A stretch of 64,000 bases of DNA, from assembly GCF_932274485.2 (NCBI RefSeq), contig NC_065879.2:16728591-16792590 (forward strand), given 5' to 3'. The DNA is from Patella vulgata. Lineage: Eukaryota > Mollusca > Gastropoda > Patellidae. Below are positions 11,998 to 26,200 of the stretch, piece after piece. Position 1 is the first letter of the stretch. Every line of letters starts with the position of its first letter. A program made the translations under genes and the position numbers. A model generated the notes under the pieces. It saw only the letters and a list, made by a program, of their open reading frames with translations, did no database searches and was not told the origin of the DNA.

Positions 11998-12222
11998 GAC
12001 GAATCTGTAATATTTAAGTATTGAGAATTATGCGTTTGAAATTTGCGTTCTGTTGTTATCTCTGTAGCCATCAAATATTAACATTTATTTATGATTTAAT
12101 ATTCAATATACATCAGGACATGGAAGGCCATTTACATAAACGTTGTTATTTGATGGACATAGAGATAACAACAGAGCGCAAATTCTCAATACTTAAATAT
12201 TTCAGATTCATCGGTTCGCCAG
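11998..12222. mobile_element. Foldback/MITE-like element
   Basis: Two inverted arms of about 75-85 bp (11998-12085 and 12141-12222) match, for example GTATTGAGAATT on one side against AATTCTCAATAC on the other. A related arm occurs at 40020-40110, there split by a SINE-B. Non-autonomous DNA element; no coding capacity. Confidence 0.7.
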
Positions 12223-12224
12223 AA

Positions 12225-12450
12225 AAGCGACGATATATTCCAATTAGAGATTCAACTTTATCACTCAATAACACATTCTACAGTAGATATCGCTTGTGTG
12301 ATAACTTTCATATTCTACTGAGCCATATCTCCTAGGAGATATCACTTTCAATCTATACCAAAGAATTATATTTATTTATTTGTGCGTGTAAGAAAGGTTT
12401 GGGTGATAAATTTTAACTTCTACTCGTAGGAGATTCTCTATTACACAATG
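12225..12450. mobile_element. Dispersed repeat related to 51460-51980
   Basis: Shares segments such as CTACAGTAGATATCGC and ACTCGTAGGAGATT with the copy at 51460-51980, in inverted arrangement. Probably a second non-autonomous DNA element next to the foldback at 11998. Confidence 0.5.
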
Positions 12451-13300
12451 TAGTTCGCAAGAGATTTCTAGTTCACTTAAATGATGACCATCGACTTTAA
12501 ATGTGAATAGAGTAATGAACAGAATACAAACAGCAAAAATAACATCTTGCATAAATTATACAGATGACCATAAGGATTTATCGGTTTTAATACTCTTTGA
12601 ATCAATATGCTTTCTGGTTAGCCTTTTTTTTCTGAAAGCTTATATCTGCCATTGATTCTGAAATTTTTGGCACCGAGATATTCCCATATTAAAATGTGAC
12701 AATTAAGATTTCTTAATGTGATAACTACGGATGCAATTCAACACTTGCATCCAACACGACTAAAACTTATTGCAACTATATTTAGCAACAGCTTGTAGCT
12801 TGGATCATTACATGAGCTCTTTTTAGTCAAACTGTCAGCAACACACAATTCCGAATTCGGTTATATCGGCCATTTGTGCATGAGTATTCCGTCATGCTGG
12901 ATAATCCAACATATCTTAACAATGTCAAAAGTGACAAGATTCCACTATCAACCTAAATAAAGCACTGATTTATAAAATTTATGACTAACAAAAAAGAACA
13001 ATATAGGGAGAGTATTTACCAAAACCGTTTCTTGTTTTTGGGTGGGATGGGTGGCGGAAAATTATCGACACAAATAGTAATATCAATCATTGTTATTGTA
13101 CAAGAAAAATATTTGCTAATATCATTTTGTCCAACATAATCATATGTACACAGGGAAAGTCATCTGAGTAGTTCATCTAAACGTATAGTCACTACAATTT
13201 TACAAATATCACATGATGAAATACTTTTGTGTGATAGATGAGTTGGCAAAATTATTTTATACAGTGTGACTTCAATCTTCCATAGCAAGACCTATGAAGC
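12451..13300. other. Region downstream of SNAPC4, no gene seen
   Basis: AT-rich sequence with no convincing coding frame. It may include SNAPC4 3'UTR. I found no canonical poly(A) signal on the minus strand close to the stop at 13533. Confidence 0.4.
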
Positions 13301-13311
13301 ACTATTTCTCT

Positions 13312-13520
13312 TTATGTTCGTCTGTATGGCTTGTATAAGAATGATCACGCGTCACTGACATATCATCCTTATTTGTCTTCAAAGTTGGTCTGTATGGTTT
13401 GTATAAGAATGACCATGCTTCACTGACATTAGCATCCTTATTTCTCCTGTATGATTCGTATATATACCAAATCAAGGGAATGTACAGCCCTGTAAAAATG
13501 ATCACGCTTCATTGACCTTA
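13312..13520 (-). repeat. About 75-bp tandem duplication in SNAPC4 3'UTR
   Basis: The motif AAGAATGATCACGC and variants, with following CACTGAC, occur three times (about 13336, 13408 and 13497). They lie just downstream of the SNAPC4 stop codon, so probably in the 3'UTR. Confidence 0.6.
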
Positions 13521-13532
13521 TCAATTGTTTCA

Positions 13533-14254
13533 CTATGATGATTCTTCAGCATCTAAATCTACAATATCGTCAACATCTATGATTTTATCTACATCCATGG
13601 CATCATCTTGCCCATCATCTACATCAATGACGTTATCTACAGCATCAACATCCGTGACATTGTCTACTTCAACAACATTATCTATAGCATCAACATCTAC
13701 AGCTTTATCCATAGCATTTACAACATTATTCACAATATCGTCTACATCAATAACATTATCCGTTTCTGTGACATCGCCTGTCTGCTCTACATCAGCTGCC
13801 ATACCACTATAATCACAAGCTTCTTTACCGGGTGTGAATGCAGAACGTAAACCTTTTACTAGTTCTTGTGTAGCATTAGTGACGATCTTGTATACGGCTT
13901 TTCGATATCGAGTTTCTGACGATGTTTTTTTAGGTCCTGGAGTGTGGTAATCTTTTTTCTCACAGTGTCGTGTGGAAATAACCGTTTCCTCTGTGTATGA
14001 TTTCTTCTCCGTGTGGCGAGAAGACTGTCGTCGATTTGACATATCGCCTATTTTAGTTTTCGATCCTCTAGGTCGACCCTTCTTGCGTGGTTGGTGGTCA
14101 CCTTCCTGGTCTAACGTCACACTGTCATTCACTGAGCTATCAGCCACAGACGTATCTAAGACAGAATTATCTCCCTTTGATGTGCTTAGAATACAGTTGT
14201 CTCCTCCTGAAGTAATCGTTTCTGCTCCACCATCAGTTTCCGTGGGAACATCTC
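13533..14254 (-). CDS. SNAPC4: SNAPC4 terminal exon with Asp/Val repeat tail
   Basis: The last exon encodes a basic segment (RKKGRPRGSKTK, AT-hook-like) followed by an acidic tail of about 75 residues made of repeated VIDVD-type motifs, and ends in TAG at 13533-13535. The tail differs from the vertebrate C-terminus (TRKRRRLV), so it looks lineage-specific. Its acceptor lies directly after a SINE-B tail. Confidence 0.85.
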
Positions 14255-17200
14255 CTAAAATGAAATAAAAATGAAATGGATTTTAACGTCCTACTGTTCT
14301 GCTTCGACTCGGCTAATGAAGAGTCAGGGACGCTATGATCTACTCTTATATCGAATTCAAATTGCCAAGGGATCTTTTACATACATGGCAATGTGTACAT
14401 GGGACCTTGGTTTTTCGTACCATTCGAACGACTAGACAGCTGTCTTTCTCAGGTCCTCCATACTACAGCACTGACAACGGGAAACCACGCCAGAAAATAG
14501 CAATGAATTTTCTCAGCCAACACCAGGATCAAATGCGCGACCTCCAGGGCGACCTTCGGTTGCACGGATTTTGGTACTATAGTCGAACTATCTGCATGCG
14601 AATGACATTTAGTTCAACCAGTGGTCGTGTCCAGCCGTACCATGCGATAAAGCACGGTCAGGATAGTTCAAAGATGGCTGACAAAACTGACACTTGAAAA
14701 GATTTTCTGAAAAATATCATAAAATTGTGGATTGCCGTTGAGTTATTTACACCTTGGTCGGTATTATAGGGTCCATGTTAACACCTGAAAGTTAGTGAAT
14801 GGGCATTGGAGTATAGATGTTAGGTTTGAATTTTTTTTTTTTAGTCTTTTTTTTATGAATTTGACAGATTAGGATCTTCTTATTCGAATATATATAGGCC
14901 CACGACAAAAAACTACATGTGAAATGATCTAGTTGGTTGGGTGGCATTAATCCAATGAAAAATATTCTGATATTGACTAATCCTATTTGTAACCTATTTT
15001 AAGCTTGCTTTCACATTGCAGTATGGAAAATTAACCAGTTTTTAAAAATACATGAGTAAATAGGAGAAAATATAGCAGGCGGAACAACTGACATGGTCGC
15101 CACCATATTGAATAGTCAATGGCTAGGGCCATTTGCGTTCGGGTGCTGGTTCAAACTGTAGTCTCGACCATAGTCTACATCCGAAGGTCGCCCAGGCTAG
15201 CGAGCCAGCGGCTTACTCATTACTTGTTTAGCCACCATGGCTCCCTCCTAAAATGAAATAAAAATGATCTTACATATGTGTGTGCATCCTCTAGTGGCTA
15301 GCGTGATATATTTCACTAAACCACATCGAAATGGAATGTGGTTTTATATCCTACTGTTTTGCCCTGACTCGCTAATGAAGACGGGCATACACCATAGAGT
15401 GTGCTATAAGAGAAATTTTGCCCGAACAGGGGCACTACGGCCTACTCTTACATTGAATTCCACTGACAAGGGGGAACTACGCCAGAAAATCCAGATAAAC
15501 TTTCTCAGCAACAAGTAGCCTTGGTGATTCAGAGAGTATGTCTCCCTAACTACACAGGTTTTCTCCTTATGGGACTAACATTTTATTCCAATTTAGCTGT
15601 GGAAGGAAATTGGAGCACCAAGAGAAAAAACACAACGTTGGACAGGCGACCATACTCCTTGGGGAATCTAAACCACCCCTCTTGAATCAATGACAGACTA
15701 ACACGCACACATTAAACCATTTGGCCACCCAACCACCCTTGTAAAATTTTGAATTGAAAGTCCTGTACAAAAAACACTGACGTTTACCTTGTAATTTTCG
15801 TTTTTTTGATTCACGAGCTAGAGCCAGGATGCTTTCTTTTTCTTTTTTATTTTTAGCCACATACTTATAATACTTGGATGATCTTGAACAGGGAAACCTG
15901 AATAAGAAAACAAAAAACAACTTTTATAAAACAGATTATTACCCCTAATTATGCTGAGTAAATGAATCCATTAGTACCTATAATTTTAGACCCTAGACCT
16001 AAGTCTCAACCCAAATAAAGCTATTATCATTATTAAGCATTGACAATACTGGATCCCTGAACGAATTTTAAGACAAAGGTGATCTTTTTAACACCCCCAC
16101 TAGGACAATTAAACCTTTAAAGTTGTCATTTAATAACAGAAAAGGAAAAAATAAGATAGTCTATTAAAAACATTTAAAAAACATAATTACAAACTTAATA
16201 ACGTTTTCTTTATGTTATCACTAGCGGATAACCCAGTACTACGCGGGTTGTACCCGTGACTCTGAAACCGGAAGAGGTAGGCCAACGACACCTAGCCTAT
16301 GTTACTCCCCAGACCGAACTACCCCTATACACCAAATTTCAGCTTCGGGACAGCCCTAATGCAGCCGCCAACCCTGAACAGGCAGACAGACAGACAGACA
16401 ACAGTCGCAAATAGATTGACTCATTTCTTTTGATAATACTAAACTTTATGCTAACATTAATTAATTTTTTTTAATAAACTTGATAAGGGAGGGTGGCAAT
16501 CTGCTCCCATTTTAAAACGGACCTGTTTTTACGCCTTTTCCTTTTCTCTTTAGGACTTGGCACCGTCTTATCCGCCTTCTCCTTCTCCTCTTCCTCATTT
16601 TGAATATATAAAGATGATAATAACGCTGGCCAGATAAATATTGATTGGAACCTGGCTTTCAACATTTTATAATCGTGAGATTGTCGGATTTTATCCAGTA
16701 CACTTTCCTCCTCCTGCAAAAATAGAATCAAAATATAAATGGGGTTTAATGTCCTACTATTCTGCATCTGACAGACAGAGAGAGAAATGGGGCTTGCGCG
16801 TAGGGGTCTTTAGTAGTGGGAGTAAACCGGAGGACCTGGAGAACATCCACGAGGTTGGACAGGCGACCCTACTCCTTGTCCCGCACAACTGGGGAATCGA
16901 AACCCCACCAATTGACTCAATGACAGACTTTATGATACAGTGCGCACGTGCTAACCATTCGGCCATCCAACCCCCCTATATTCTGCACCTACTGGGCTAA
17001 TAAAGACAGGCATATGCCACTGTACACTCATTGAAATGTTTATGTAGTTTGTTGTCCGCTGGTTTGTCTTGTCATTTTTGTTTTGCAGTAGTGCGGTCTT
17101 CCTTTCTTTTACTACTATGAGGGGACTTTTGTCCGAACAGCGGCACTACAGCCTACATGTACTCTTATTTTAAATTGTCATGGGTTCTTTTTAGTGCACA

Positions 17201-20200
17201 CCAATGTGTTCATGGGACACTTCATTGTCAGGCTCTCCGTCCTGCACCACTGACAATGGGAATTTACGCTGGAAAATACATGAGAACTTTCTTGGGCAAC
17301 CAACACCGGTATCGAACCTGAGACCTCCAGGTTAGTGAGCCAGCGTCTTACTCAGTGAGCCACTGCTACTCCCACTACTAATAAAACATGACTTGTCACA
17401 CAAGTCACCTGTCACCGACAATATCACGCATTTTATCCATCACTGATTCATATTTTCTCTGTTATTTAGTGTAAATTTCACCTCCTAATTAAACGCGCAT
17501 GTTCAACCATTCGGCCACCCAACCCCGCTGAAAAAAAGAGCCCTGATTTTACACCAAGTGTATTTTTGTACACATAAAAACTATACACTGTATATATAGC
17601 TGTTACTTGTGTTTTAATTCTAATTTGATGGCATTTAAATTCCATTAAGTCAGGAATGGCATATATGAGTGAAACACAAGCCCTAATTTTAAGCCCAGTG
17701 TAAATAAATATAAACTTACTGTTTCCTCGGTTTGAGTTTGTTGAGATTGAGATGTATATCTGTTATCACTATTCATTTCGTTAGCTACACCACTACCACC
17801 ACGAATATTCTGTGACGTGACAGACGACGTTTCACTCTGATTATTCTCACAATCTCCATCAGAAACTGAAGTAGATGCCATGGCCGCCTCGCTGGTGTTC
17901 CTTTTAACAATATTTCCACTTTGATTTGAACTTGATTGTTTGTTAAACAATTGTTCAGCAAGTTTTTTTGAGACAAGATTATTGACTAGCGCTGGAACGC
18001 GTGCCACTTTATCGATAGTTCCTGATTCTGTCTTGACAATCGTTTCAGGATATTTACGCGGAAGCACCACTGATAGTTCTGTGGTACTTGTAGGTTCATC
18101 ATTGTCCAGGATATTCATGCCAAGAGAAGATTCACTGTTATTTTCATGTACATCTGCTCTAGAAACTGTAGAAACCAGATAATTATTTGCATCTTTACCA
18201 TCATCTTGATTAGAAGAAGTGGCCGTGTCAGAGTTTGACGATTTTTGAACATTCTTGGGAAAGACATAGACATACTGACAGCTTGCATTCTGCGTACTTC
18301 CTCCCATTTCTGACAACGTAAACAACTTATTCCTTTTTGCACGATCTATTAATTTACGTAAGTGAATATACGCGCCTCCCGCTTGCTTCATCATGTCTTT
18401 CCTCGAGACTAGGAGTTTTTTAAAAGCTTTTAAACTAGAATGATTGGGCGGCAGAAATGGCATTTCATCCACAGGGCCATTTTTTACTTCAACAGGTCTT
18501 TTGGATTTAAGAATTGTTTGAGATGGTGATTCTGATGATGGTGATTGTGTTGGATTCAGATGCTGTGACAATACTGGTTGTTGTGATGATGCTGGTTGTT
18601 GTGATGATGTTGGTTGTTGTGATGATACTGGTGTTTGTGACGATGCTGGTTGTTGAGATGATGTTGGTGGTTGTGACGATACTGGTTGTTGTGATGATAC
18701 TGGTGTTTGTGATGATACTGGCTGTTGAGATGATGTTGGTGTTTGTGACGATACTGGCTGTTGTGCACAGGCTTGTTGTGACAATGCTGGTTGTTGTGAT
18801 AATGTTGGTGGTAGTGACAATGTTGGCTGTTTGGATGATGTTGGCTGTTGGTGGGCAGAAGTCGTTTGATTTGACGATGTTGACTGTTCTGCATTTTTCT
18901 GCTGTGAATTGGACGAACAGTCGTCATTTTGTATATGTTGTGCAGTCGTTGGATTCTCAATTCGCGTTCCTGGTGTTACATCTCTCAGTGGCACTGATGA
19001 TATAATCTCACTTGTACTTGGTTGCCCTGGCGATGTAGAAACTTCCGGGTCATTTTGTACACCTGTTGCAGATTGTTCATTGCTATTTTGTTCATCAGGC
19101 TTTCTTCTCTTTCGTGCTCGTTTGGGCGGCGGATTAACATGTTTCACAATCAAACGCCGTTTGTTTTTAGTCGGTGCGTTTGTTTCGATTGATTGTGCTT
19201 GTACAGGCACACCTGTATAACTTTTATCTTTTAAGACAACTTCTCTGAAAATGGCTGCCTCGGTTTTTTGGCTCACTGACATATTTTCCTTATTTGGACG
19301 TTTATCAATATTTTCCAAAATGGCTTCACCATCTAACTCCAAGGCCTATAATATAAAAAAAAGTATTTGGAATTTACAGTTTATTAATTATCTATTCCTC
19401 AGAAAATAGACGTAAAATTGTTTAAACTGAGAGAAAGATCAGATGCTCAAACAAATTGTCAATATGCTATAACCCATTCTTACGGCAAGTTGATATGAAT
19501 TAAAATCTACCAGCTACGTTACAATTACATCTGAATTAAATATCGCATTCACACATAATTGTCATTCTGGCCTAGATGTCTACTGTTACAAATGAATGAA
19601 ATCGAAATATATGGTTTGTCAGCTCCAACCGGGCTATAGTGTGCCAAACATAATATGGTGTTTTATACGAGTAACTTGACGTACTGCGATCATCAGAATA
19701 ATAATGGCGGATCATAACAAGCAGCTATTCTTTATCAATGTCAATATTTTAATAAAGAGAGAGCACAAACTAGGTCCTTTTGGGACTAACATATAGTAGT
19801 GGTCTTTAGCTGTGGGAGGAAACTGGAGGACAGGGAGAAAACCCCTGAGGTTGAACAGGCCAATATTCCAAGAGAACTGACATTTTAGGGACTGTGCACT
19901 AAAAATGAGAGAAACAGGGGCATGATATCTCTTTGTATGACATTTATATTATGTGGTACGATGAGAGTCACTAGTCTACAATTCCTATTTGCTTCTTTGT
20001 ATTCAGTTTTGTTTGTTTTTGTGACGGGTGGAACATGTGCCCTAAATGTATTCAATATATCTCGATTCTATTGAATCCCTAAACGTTTCTTGAATGATTT
20101 AGAGCATTCAGTTTTAGACTACTTTTTTTAAAACATTTCACCGATTTGGTTACTTGTATAGTTGAATTTTACTACAATATGCTTACATTCGTATTTCTTG

Positions 20201-23200
20201 TAGCATATAGCAGATAATGACTCATACTGGCCTAACACAATGGTTTCTTTGGGCTGTATTCCTGATTGTTTTCAAATTTGAGTGAAGTCTGTGTCACTAC
20301 AGGCCCGGAACTGTACAGCGCAGTGGACGCTTACGACTAGCCCCCCTGATCCATTCACTTATTTTGAATTGTTTGTTTATTTGTGGTTTCTGAGTATGTA
20401 AATTATGTGTGGTGCAGTTCCCTGCACTTACTATTTGAGTGAGAAGTAGTATCAATTGTTCTAGAATAATCAGCATGCCCTGCTTCATGTATGACATCAG
20501 TCTCACTACTTGGATTCAGTGTTCTGCCCGTTTTCTGTTTGCGCTTCCAATTCACGCGATAAATTTGGTCAAATGCAAATATAATGGGACCCTTTCCATG
20601 CAGCCAGTAAAAATGTGCGCAGAAACGCTGTAAAACGTGTACATGGAAAACAGGCTAAAGGTAGTTGCCATACTTATAATAAAATCAGTTCTTACCGATG
20701 AGAATAATGAAAGAATAGAAACAGATAATTTTCTCTGCTCAACTTCCGATATTTCTTCAAGTGCTAAAATATATATACATACTAATTAATTTTCCACCAG
20801 TTAGTTTTTCACAATAATTAGATAGTATGTGGTGGTATTTTGTAGTATTTAGTTTGTATTTGGTGGTTTTGGGTAAATTGTCCCGCCACCGGGAAAACCT
20901 TAGGAACTGTTTCAACTAACACAGGGAGCCACCCCAAGACCTCCAGGCTAGCAAGACACCACCTTACCCACTGAGTGGTCGTTGCTCCCCAGTGGGAACT
21001 ACATTTATAGCTCTTCTCTATTGGTACTTATTCATTTTAATTTAATTTTAAAATCCTTTAAAAATGTTACCAAAGAATTTTGCCAGTAGTGAGTCGAGCA
21101 ACCCCAAGACCTTCTGGCTAGCAAGCCAGTGCCTTACCCACTGAGCGCTCGTTACTCCCCAGTGGGAACTACATTTATAGCTCTTCTCAATTGGTACTTA
21201 TTCATTTTAATCTAATTTCTAAAATCCTTCAAAAATCTTACCGAAGTATTTTGTAGGCCTGCCAGTAGTGAGTCGAGGTTTTATAGACGAGCCTAAAATT
21301 GTTCTACGTAGATCGAGAATAGTCCTGTGTCTTTCCTTGTTTGTCGTGACACGTTTTCGGTGAAGTTCTTTGGCAGCTTCTTTAGCTTCTTTGATTAATT
21401 TCTGTACTGATGAGCTGTAAAGACTTTCATTTCGCTCCTCTAAACGACGTAATATTTCTTTCTTTCTATTCTCCTGAAAGACAGGTTAAAAAAAGTGAGA
21501 ACGTTAATAAAGGCCAAAAGTCAGACTAACATATCGAAAAATTTCTCTCTTTCTATTCCCCTCAAAAAGATTTTGGGTACAAAAAGGAAGGATATTATCA
21601 TGATAAAGTGATCGTAACTGAATAGAATAGGGTTTTTAAAGAAAATCTGGTGAACACGATACTCTGGTCATTTAGAGACTTTCACATATGGTAATAATTC
21701 TCTTTAAATATTCTCCTCAAAAATATTTTGGATGAAAAAAAGCAAGAATATTATCATGACACAGTGATTTTAATTGAATGAAATGATGACACCGTGATTT
21801 TAACTGAATGGAATGATGACACCGTGATTTTAACTGAATGGAATGATGACACAGTGATTTTAACGGAATGGAATGATCGAGGCATTTGTCATTTAATGAT
21901 GACAAAGTGATTTTAACTGAATGGAATGATGACACAGTAATTTTAACTGAATGGAATGATGACACAGTGATTTTAACTGAATGGAATGATGACACAGTAA
22001 TTTTAACTGAATGGAATGATGACACAGTGATTTTAACTGAATGGAATGGGTTCTTGTGAACACAATACTTTGATCATTTAGAGACCAGTATAAGGTATTA
22101 TTTTCTCTTTCTATTCTCCTTAAAGAAATTTTGGGTCAATTATCAATGACCAATATTGTTTCAATGTAAATGAATTAGGCTCCAAGCTTTGTCAAGACAA
22201 CATTTTGGTCCATTTGCGACCAGCATATAACAATATTTGTCTCCTTCTATATTCTCTTGATTAAAACAAGCCAACAGTGAGGCTAATGTTACCGCTGAAA
22301 TCCCAAAATAAATAGATGACACATACTAATGAATTGTCAATTGCACATTTATCTTTTTTGAAAAGTATCAAACTGAGTATCTATACTTAGTCTAAGCAGA
22401 AAATTTTAACGATCAAACTCGGTCAAGATTTTAGCAGAAAATGTTAATCATTGAACTCAATCAAGACATTCACCTAATGGACATCTCAACCAATTTTAAA
22501 CATTCTATCTCAATTAAAAGCAGAGTTGTTGTGTTCCAAAGTCTTGACCAATCAAATTAGCCTTAGCAGAAAATTCTCATCATCGAACATAGTCTAGATA
22601 TTGATTATAATGATTAATTTTTTAACAGTGGTCAGGAAATTGAAATTTTGGTCATTTTAAATGATTTTTACGAATTTCCAAACAATGATTTGATACTGAA
22701 TTATTTGAATGAATGTTAACGAAATTAATGCTAAATACCCTGGGTTAAATGAAACCTGGGTTACGGTGTAGTAAAACCCCCACATAACACCTGCTTTATT
22801 GTGTGTATGTCATATTTATCCCTCAGCCCTTATCGCTACTCACAAGATCCTCTACATCTTGGGAGACATATCAGCAGCTCCTGAAGATCACATGACCTAT
22901 AGGTTAGCAGGTGACATAAGTTTACCTGACATTACTTACCATTTCATTGGGTGGAAGTTGTATCACATGATCTTCTAATAATGAATCAATATGACGAGAC
23001 ACAGCTAAACTCTCTCGATGACGATCGAGAACTTTCTTGTGGGTACCTTTTAACGGAACTTTTATCAAGGGAGGTAACGGCACTACAAACTCAGACTCTT
23101 CAAAAAACAAATCAACAGTTTGAGTATTTATAAAACAAATAAGAGCATGATGTCATTGCAACCATATTGGAATTATGATATCAGGGGATCAAACTCAAAG

Positions 23201-26200
23201 GTAACTTATCTATATTCCAATCTCCTCAGAAATGCAATCAAATGGGAGTCCAAACGACTGGCTTAATGAAGACAGGTATATGGCAAACAGTGTGCTCTGA
23301 GGGCATTTTTTCCCGGACAGCTGTGCTACGGCCTACTCTTATTTCGATTCCAACTGTCAAGGGTTCTTCTACGCCATTATGTACACAGGACCTTTTTTTT
23401 TCGTATCATCCCAATGACTAGACACTGTCCTTGCCAGGCCCTCTGACAAGGGTAAACCACACTGGCAACCATCTCGGTGAAACTCCTGGTTAAAGAGCTA
23501 GCGCCTTACTCACTGAGCCAGTGAAGCTCTCGATTCTCCTCAGTCCACATGAGGTAACAAATCTATATTCAAATCACCTGAGTCAACCAAATAAAACTAA
23601 GGACCATGTTGGGTCTCCACTTACCTCCATTTTCTTGAATATCTTCTGCTTGTTGTTGATAGTGTTCTGGTCTTAAACCATAATCTTTATAATATGTATC
23701 CCAGTTAACTGATGGTTTCTCATTCTTCTTCTTCTTATATAACGGTAGACCTTGCATAGCTCTCTGTACGTCTGTCTATAATTATATATTTTGATTAGAC
23801 CTAATCTCACTAAACACTGCCAGATTCACAGCAAATTTCTGTTCCAAATTATGACTGGTTAAAATTCCGGTCAACAACCAATACATTACAGGGTAACAAA
23901 TCAATCAGGATTTACCAGAGTGCTATTATGTTAATATAAAAGTATATAATGACAATCATGGATTTTATGGATAAATATTATTGAATACATAACAAAGGTA
24001 CACAGGGAGTAATTGGTACAAACAGACAAGTTTACAGAATTTATACTGGAGGCTTATAACAGAGACTTGAGTCAAAGAATTTTCGTTCCAATAGCTCAGT
24101 TTTTTAAAACCAATTGGCTGTTTTTGAACTAGTTAGCTGAGTATTAAAGTGACTTACTAACTGTTTTTTTTTATCCAATTAGCTGGGTAATAAATTGACT
24201 TACTATTCTTTTTTTAAATCAATTAGCTGAGTATTAAACTGACTAACTGGCTGTTTTTAAACTAATTAGCTGAGTGCTTTTTTAAAAAAATTAATCCAAT
24301 TAGCTGAGTAATACATTGACTTACTGACTGCTTTTTTAAAACCAAATAGCTGAGTATTAAATTGACTTACTGGTTGTTTTTAAACTAATTAGCTGAGTAT
24401 TAAATTGACTTACTGGCTGTTTTAAACCATTTAGCTGAGTATTAATAAAATTGACTTACTGGCTGTTTTTTAAACCAATTAGCTGAGTATCTCCACTGCA
24501 TCAAACGTTTGTATCTAGTTGATACCATCTGATCTGTTCTTCCCTCTAAACATGCAGCAACCTTCGCCCAATTACCTGAAGAAAAGATACCGATATTTAC
24601 TTTTGGATCAGGAATCAAGTATGCAATCTTGGGATTGTGATATATAAAATATTGAAGTCCGTTTGTTGATGCGCAACTGTCCATGGAACATACTCAAATT
24701 GGCAGACCATCAATTTGAACAACTTGAGGAGTTGTATTTTGGGACCATTTCCTGTCCCCAAAATGTGTACGCCAATGTGTACACAGGACCTCGGTTTTTC
24801 ATTAAATCTGAATGACTAGACAGCTGTCCTTGTCAGGCCCTCCGTCCTGCACCACTGACAAGGAAAAACCACGCCAGAAAATCCAGATGAAGTTTCTCTG
24901 CCAACACTGGGAGTGAACCGCGACCTCCAGGCTAGCGCGCTAGCGTCTTGTTCACTTAGCCACCATGTCCCAACAATAGAGATGACAATGTGACCAGCGA
25001 TTAGACATGGGGTTAAATCTAAATCATATAAAGACTTACCAATACCAATTTGTTTAACTAAAGTTAATAATTGTTTATCCTCTTGATAGGTAAAACCACA
25101 ACCAACTTTTAAAGATGGGTCCAGATAATTACAATATCTAAGAAATAGAGAGAAATTTGGTTTTAAGTCCACTTGAAACAAACTAGGACACTTTGGGACT
25201 AACATATGGTACAATTTTAATTCAATAATTCGCTTGTGTGTAGGGGTCTTTAGCAGTGGGAGGAAACCAGAGGACCTGGAGAAAACCCACAAGGTTGGAC
25301 AGAATATCCTACTCCTTGTCACCTACAAGCCTGGAATATAAAACACACCACAAGACTCAATGTGTAAAGTTTAAAGATACATTATGTAAGATTTAGATAA
25401 AGAGCTGACCATTCTTGCTATAATAGCTCAAAAATAGATAATGTAAAATGAAAATATTGAAAATTTCATTCAAATTACTTCATTCTGAGCCAAATTATCA
25501 CTATTTGTAGTGTTGACAAGGTGTGTGCATAGTTGTAACCAGGGCACTGGTATATTCAAGCCTTGGCCTCACTTTCCCATTTTTAAATTAAATTTTTAAA
25601 TGGCGAACCGTTCTAATCTGGTTAAAATCTCGAGTATCCGATGCCATCTAGAGTTGATCATGGTCTTGTTTTGTTAATAAATGTCTAATTAATAGTTTAT
25701 CTATCATTTCAGGCCTAAAGAAATACCTGCAATAAGCAGATTTAGCTCATGCATAATGTATGTTTAAAATCTCTCAACATAAAATCTTTATTTCAATCAT
25801 TTTCTCTGATTCATCCAACTTTAATTTTGTCCAATCCCTACTGTATAACCATTTCTATAGGGCCTATTTCTAACTACTGCATATCAACACTAATATTAAC
25901 ACTATATTACCTTTCTCTACATTGTGCTGGATGTCGGTGTGGAATATATCTAGACACTTTTATCCAGTCTTTTGATCCTATCAGTTTAACAGCTAACATC
26001 AATCTCTAAAAATATTACATAATACATGTACCCAAAATCTTATGAAAAGTAAATGTGGCTTACAATCTGGCCTAGTTAGTGATATGAAACGGAGATTTAG
26101 TGACCTATTGTTCTAAATCAACTGGGCTAATGAAGCTGTGTACTTATCATGCAGTGTGCTATGGGGCAAATTTTTCCTGGACAGCGACGCGACAGCCTAC

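Noticed and set aside
16471-16522. Extension of SNAPC4 exon 20 to the end of its open frame
   Set aside because: Exon 21 needs a phase-2 partner, supplied by the donor at 16522; the longer frame has no good donor in that phase.
18514-19005. 163-codon + strand frame rich in Val/Met
   Set aside because: Antisense shadow of the SNAPC4 Ser-Gln-Pro repeat.
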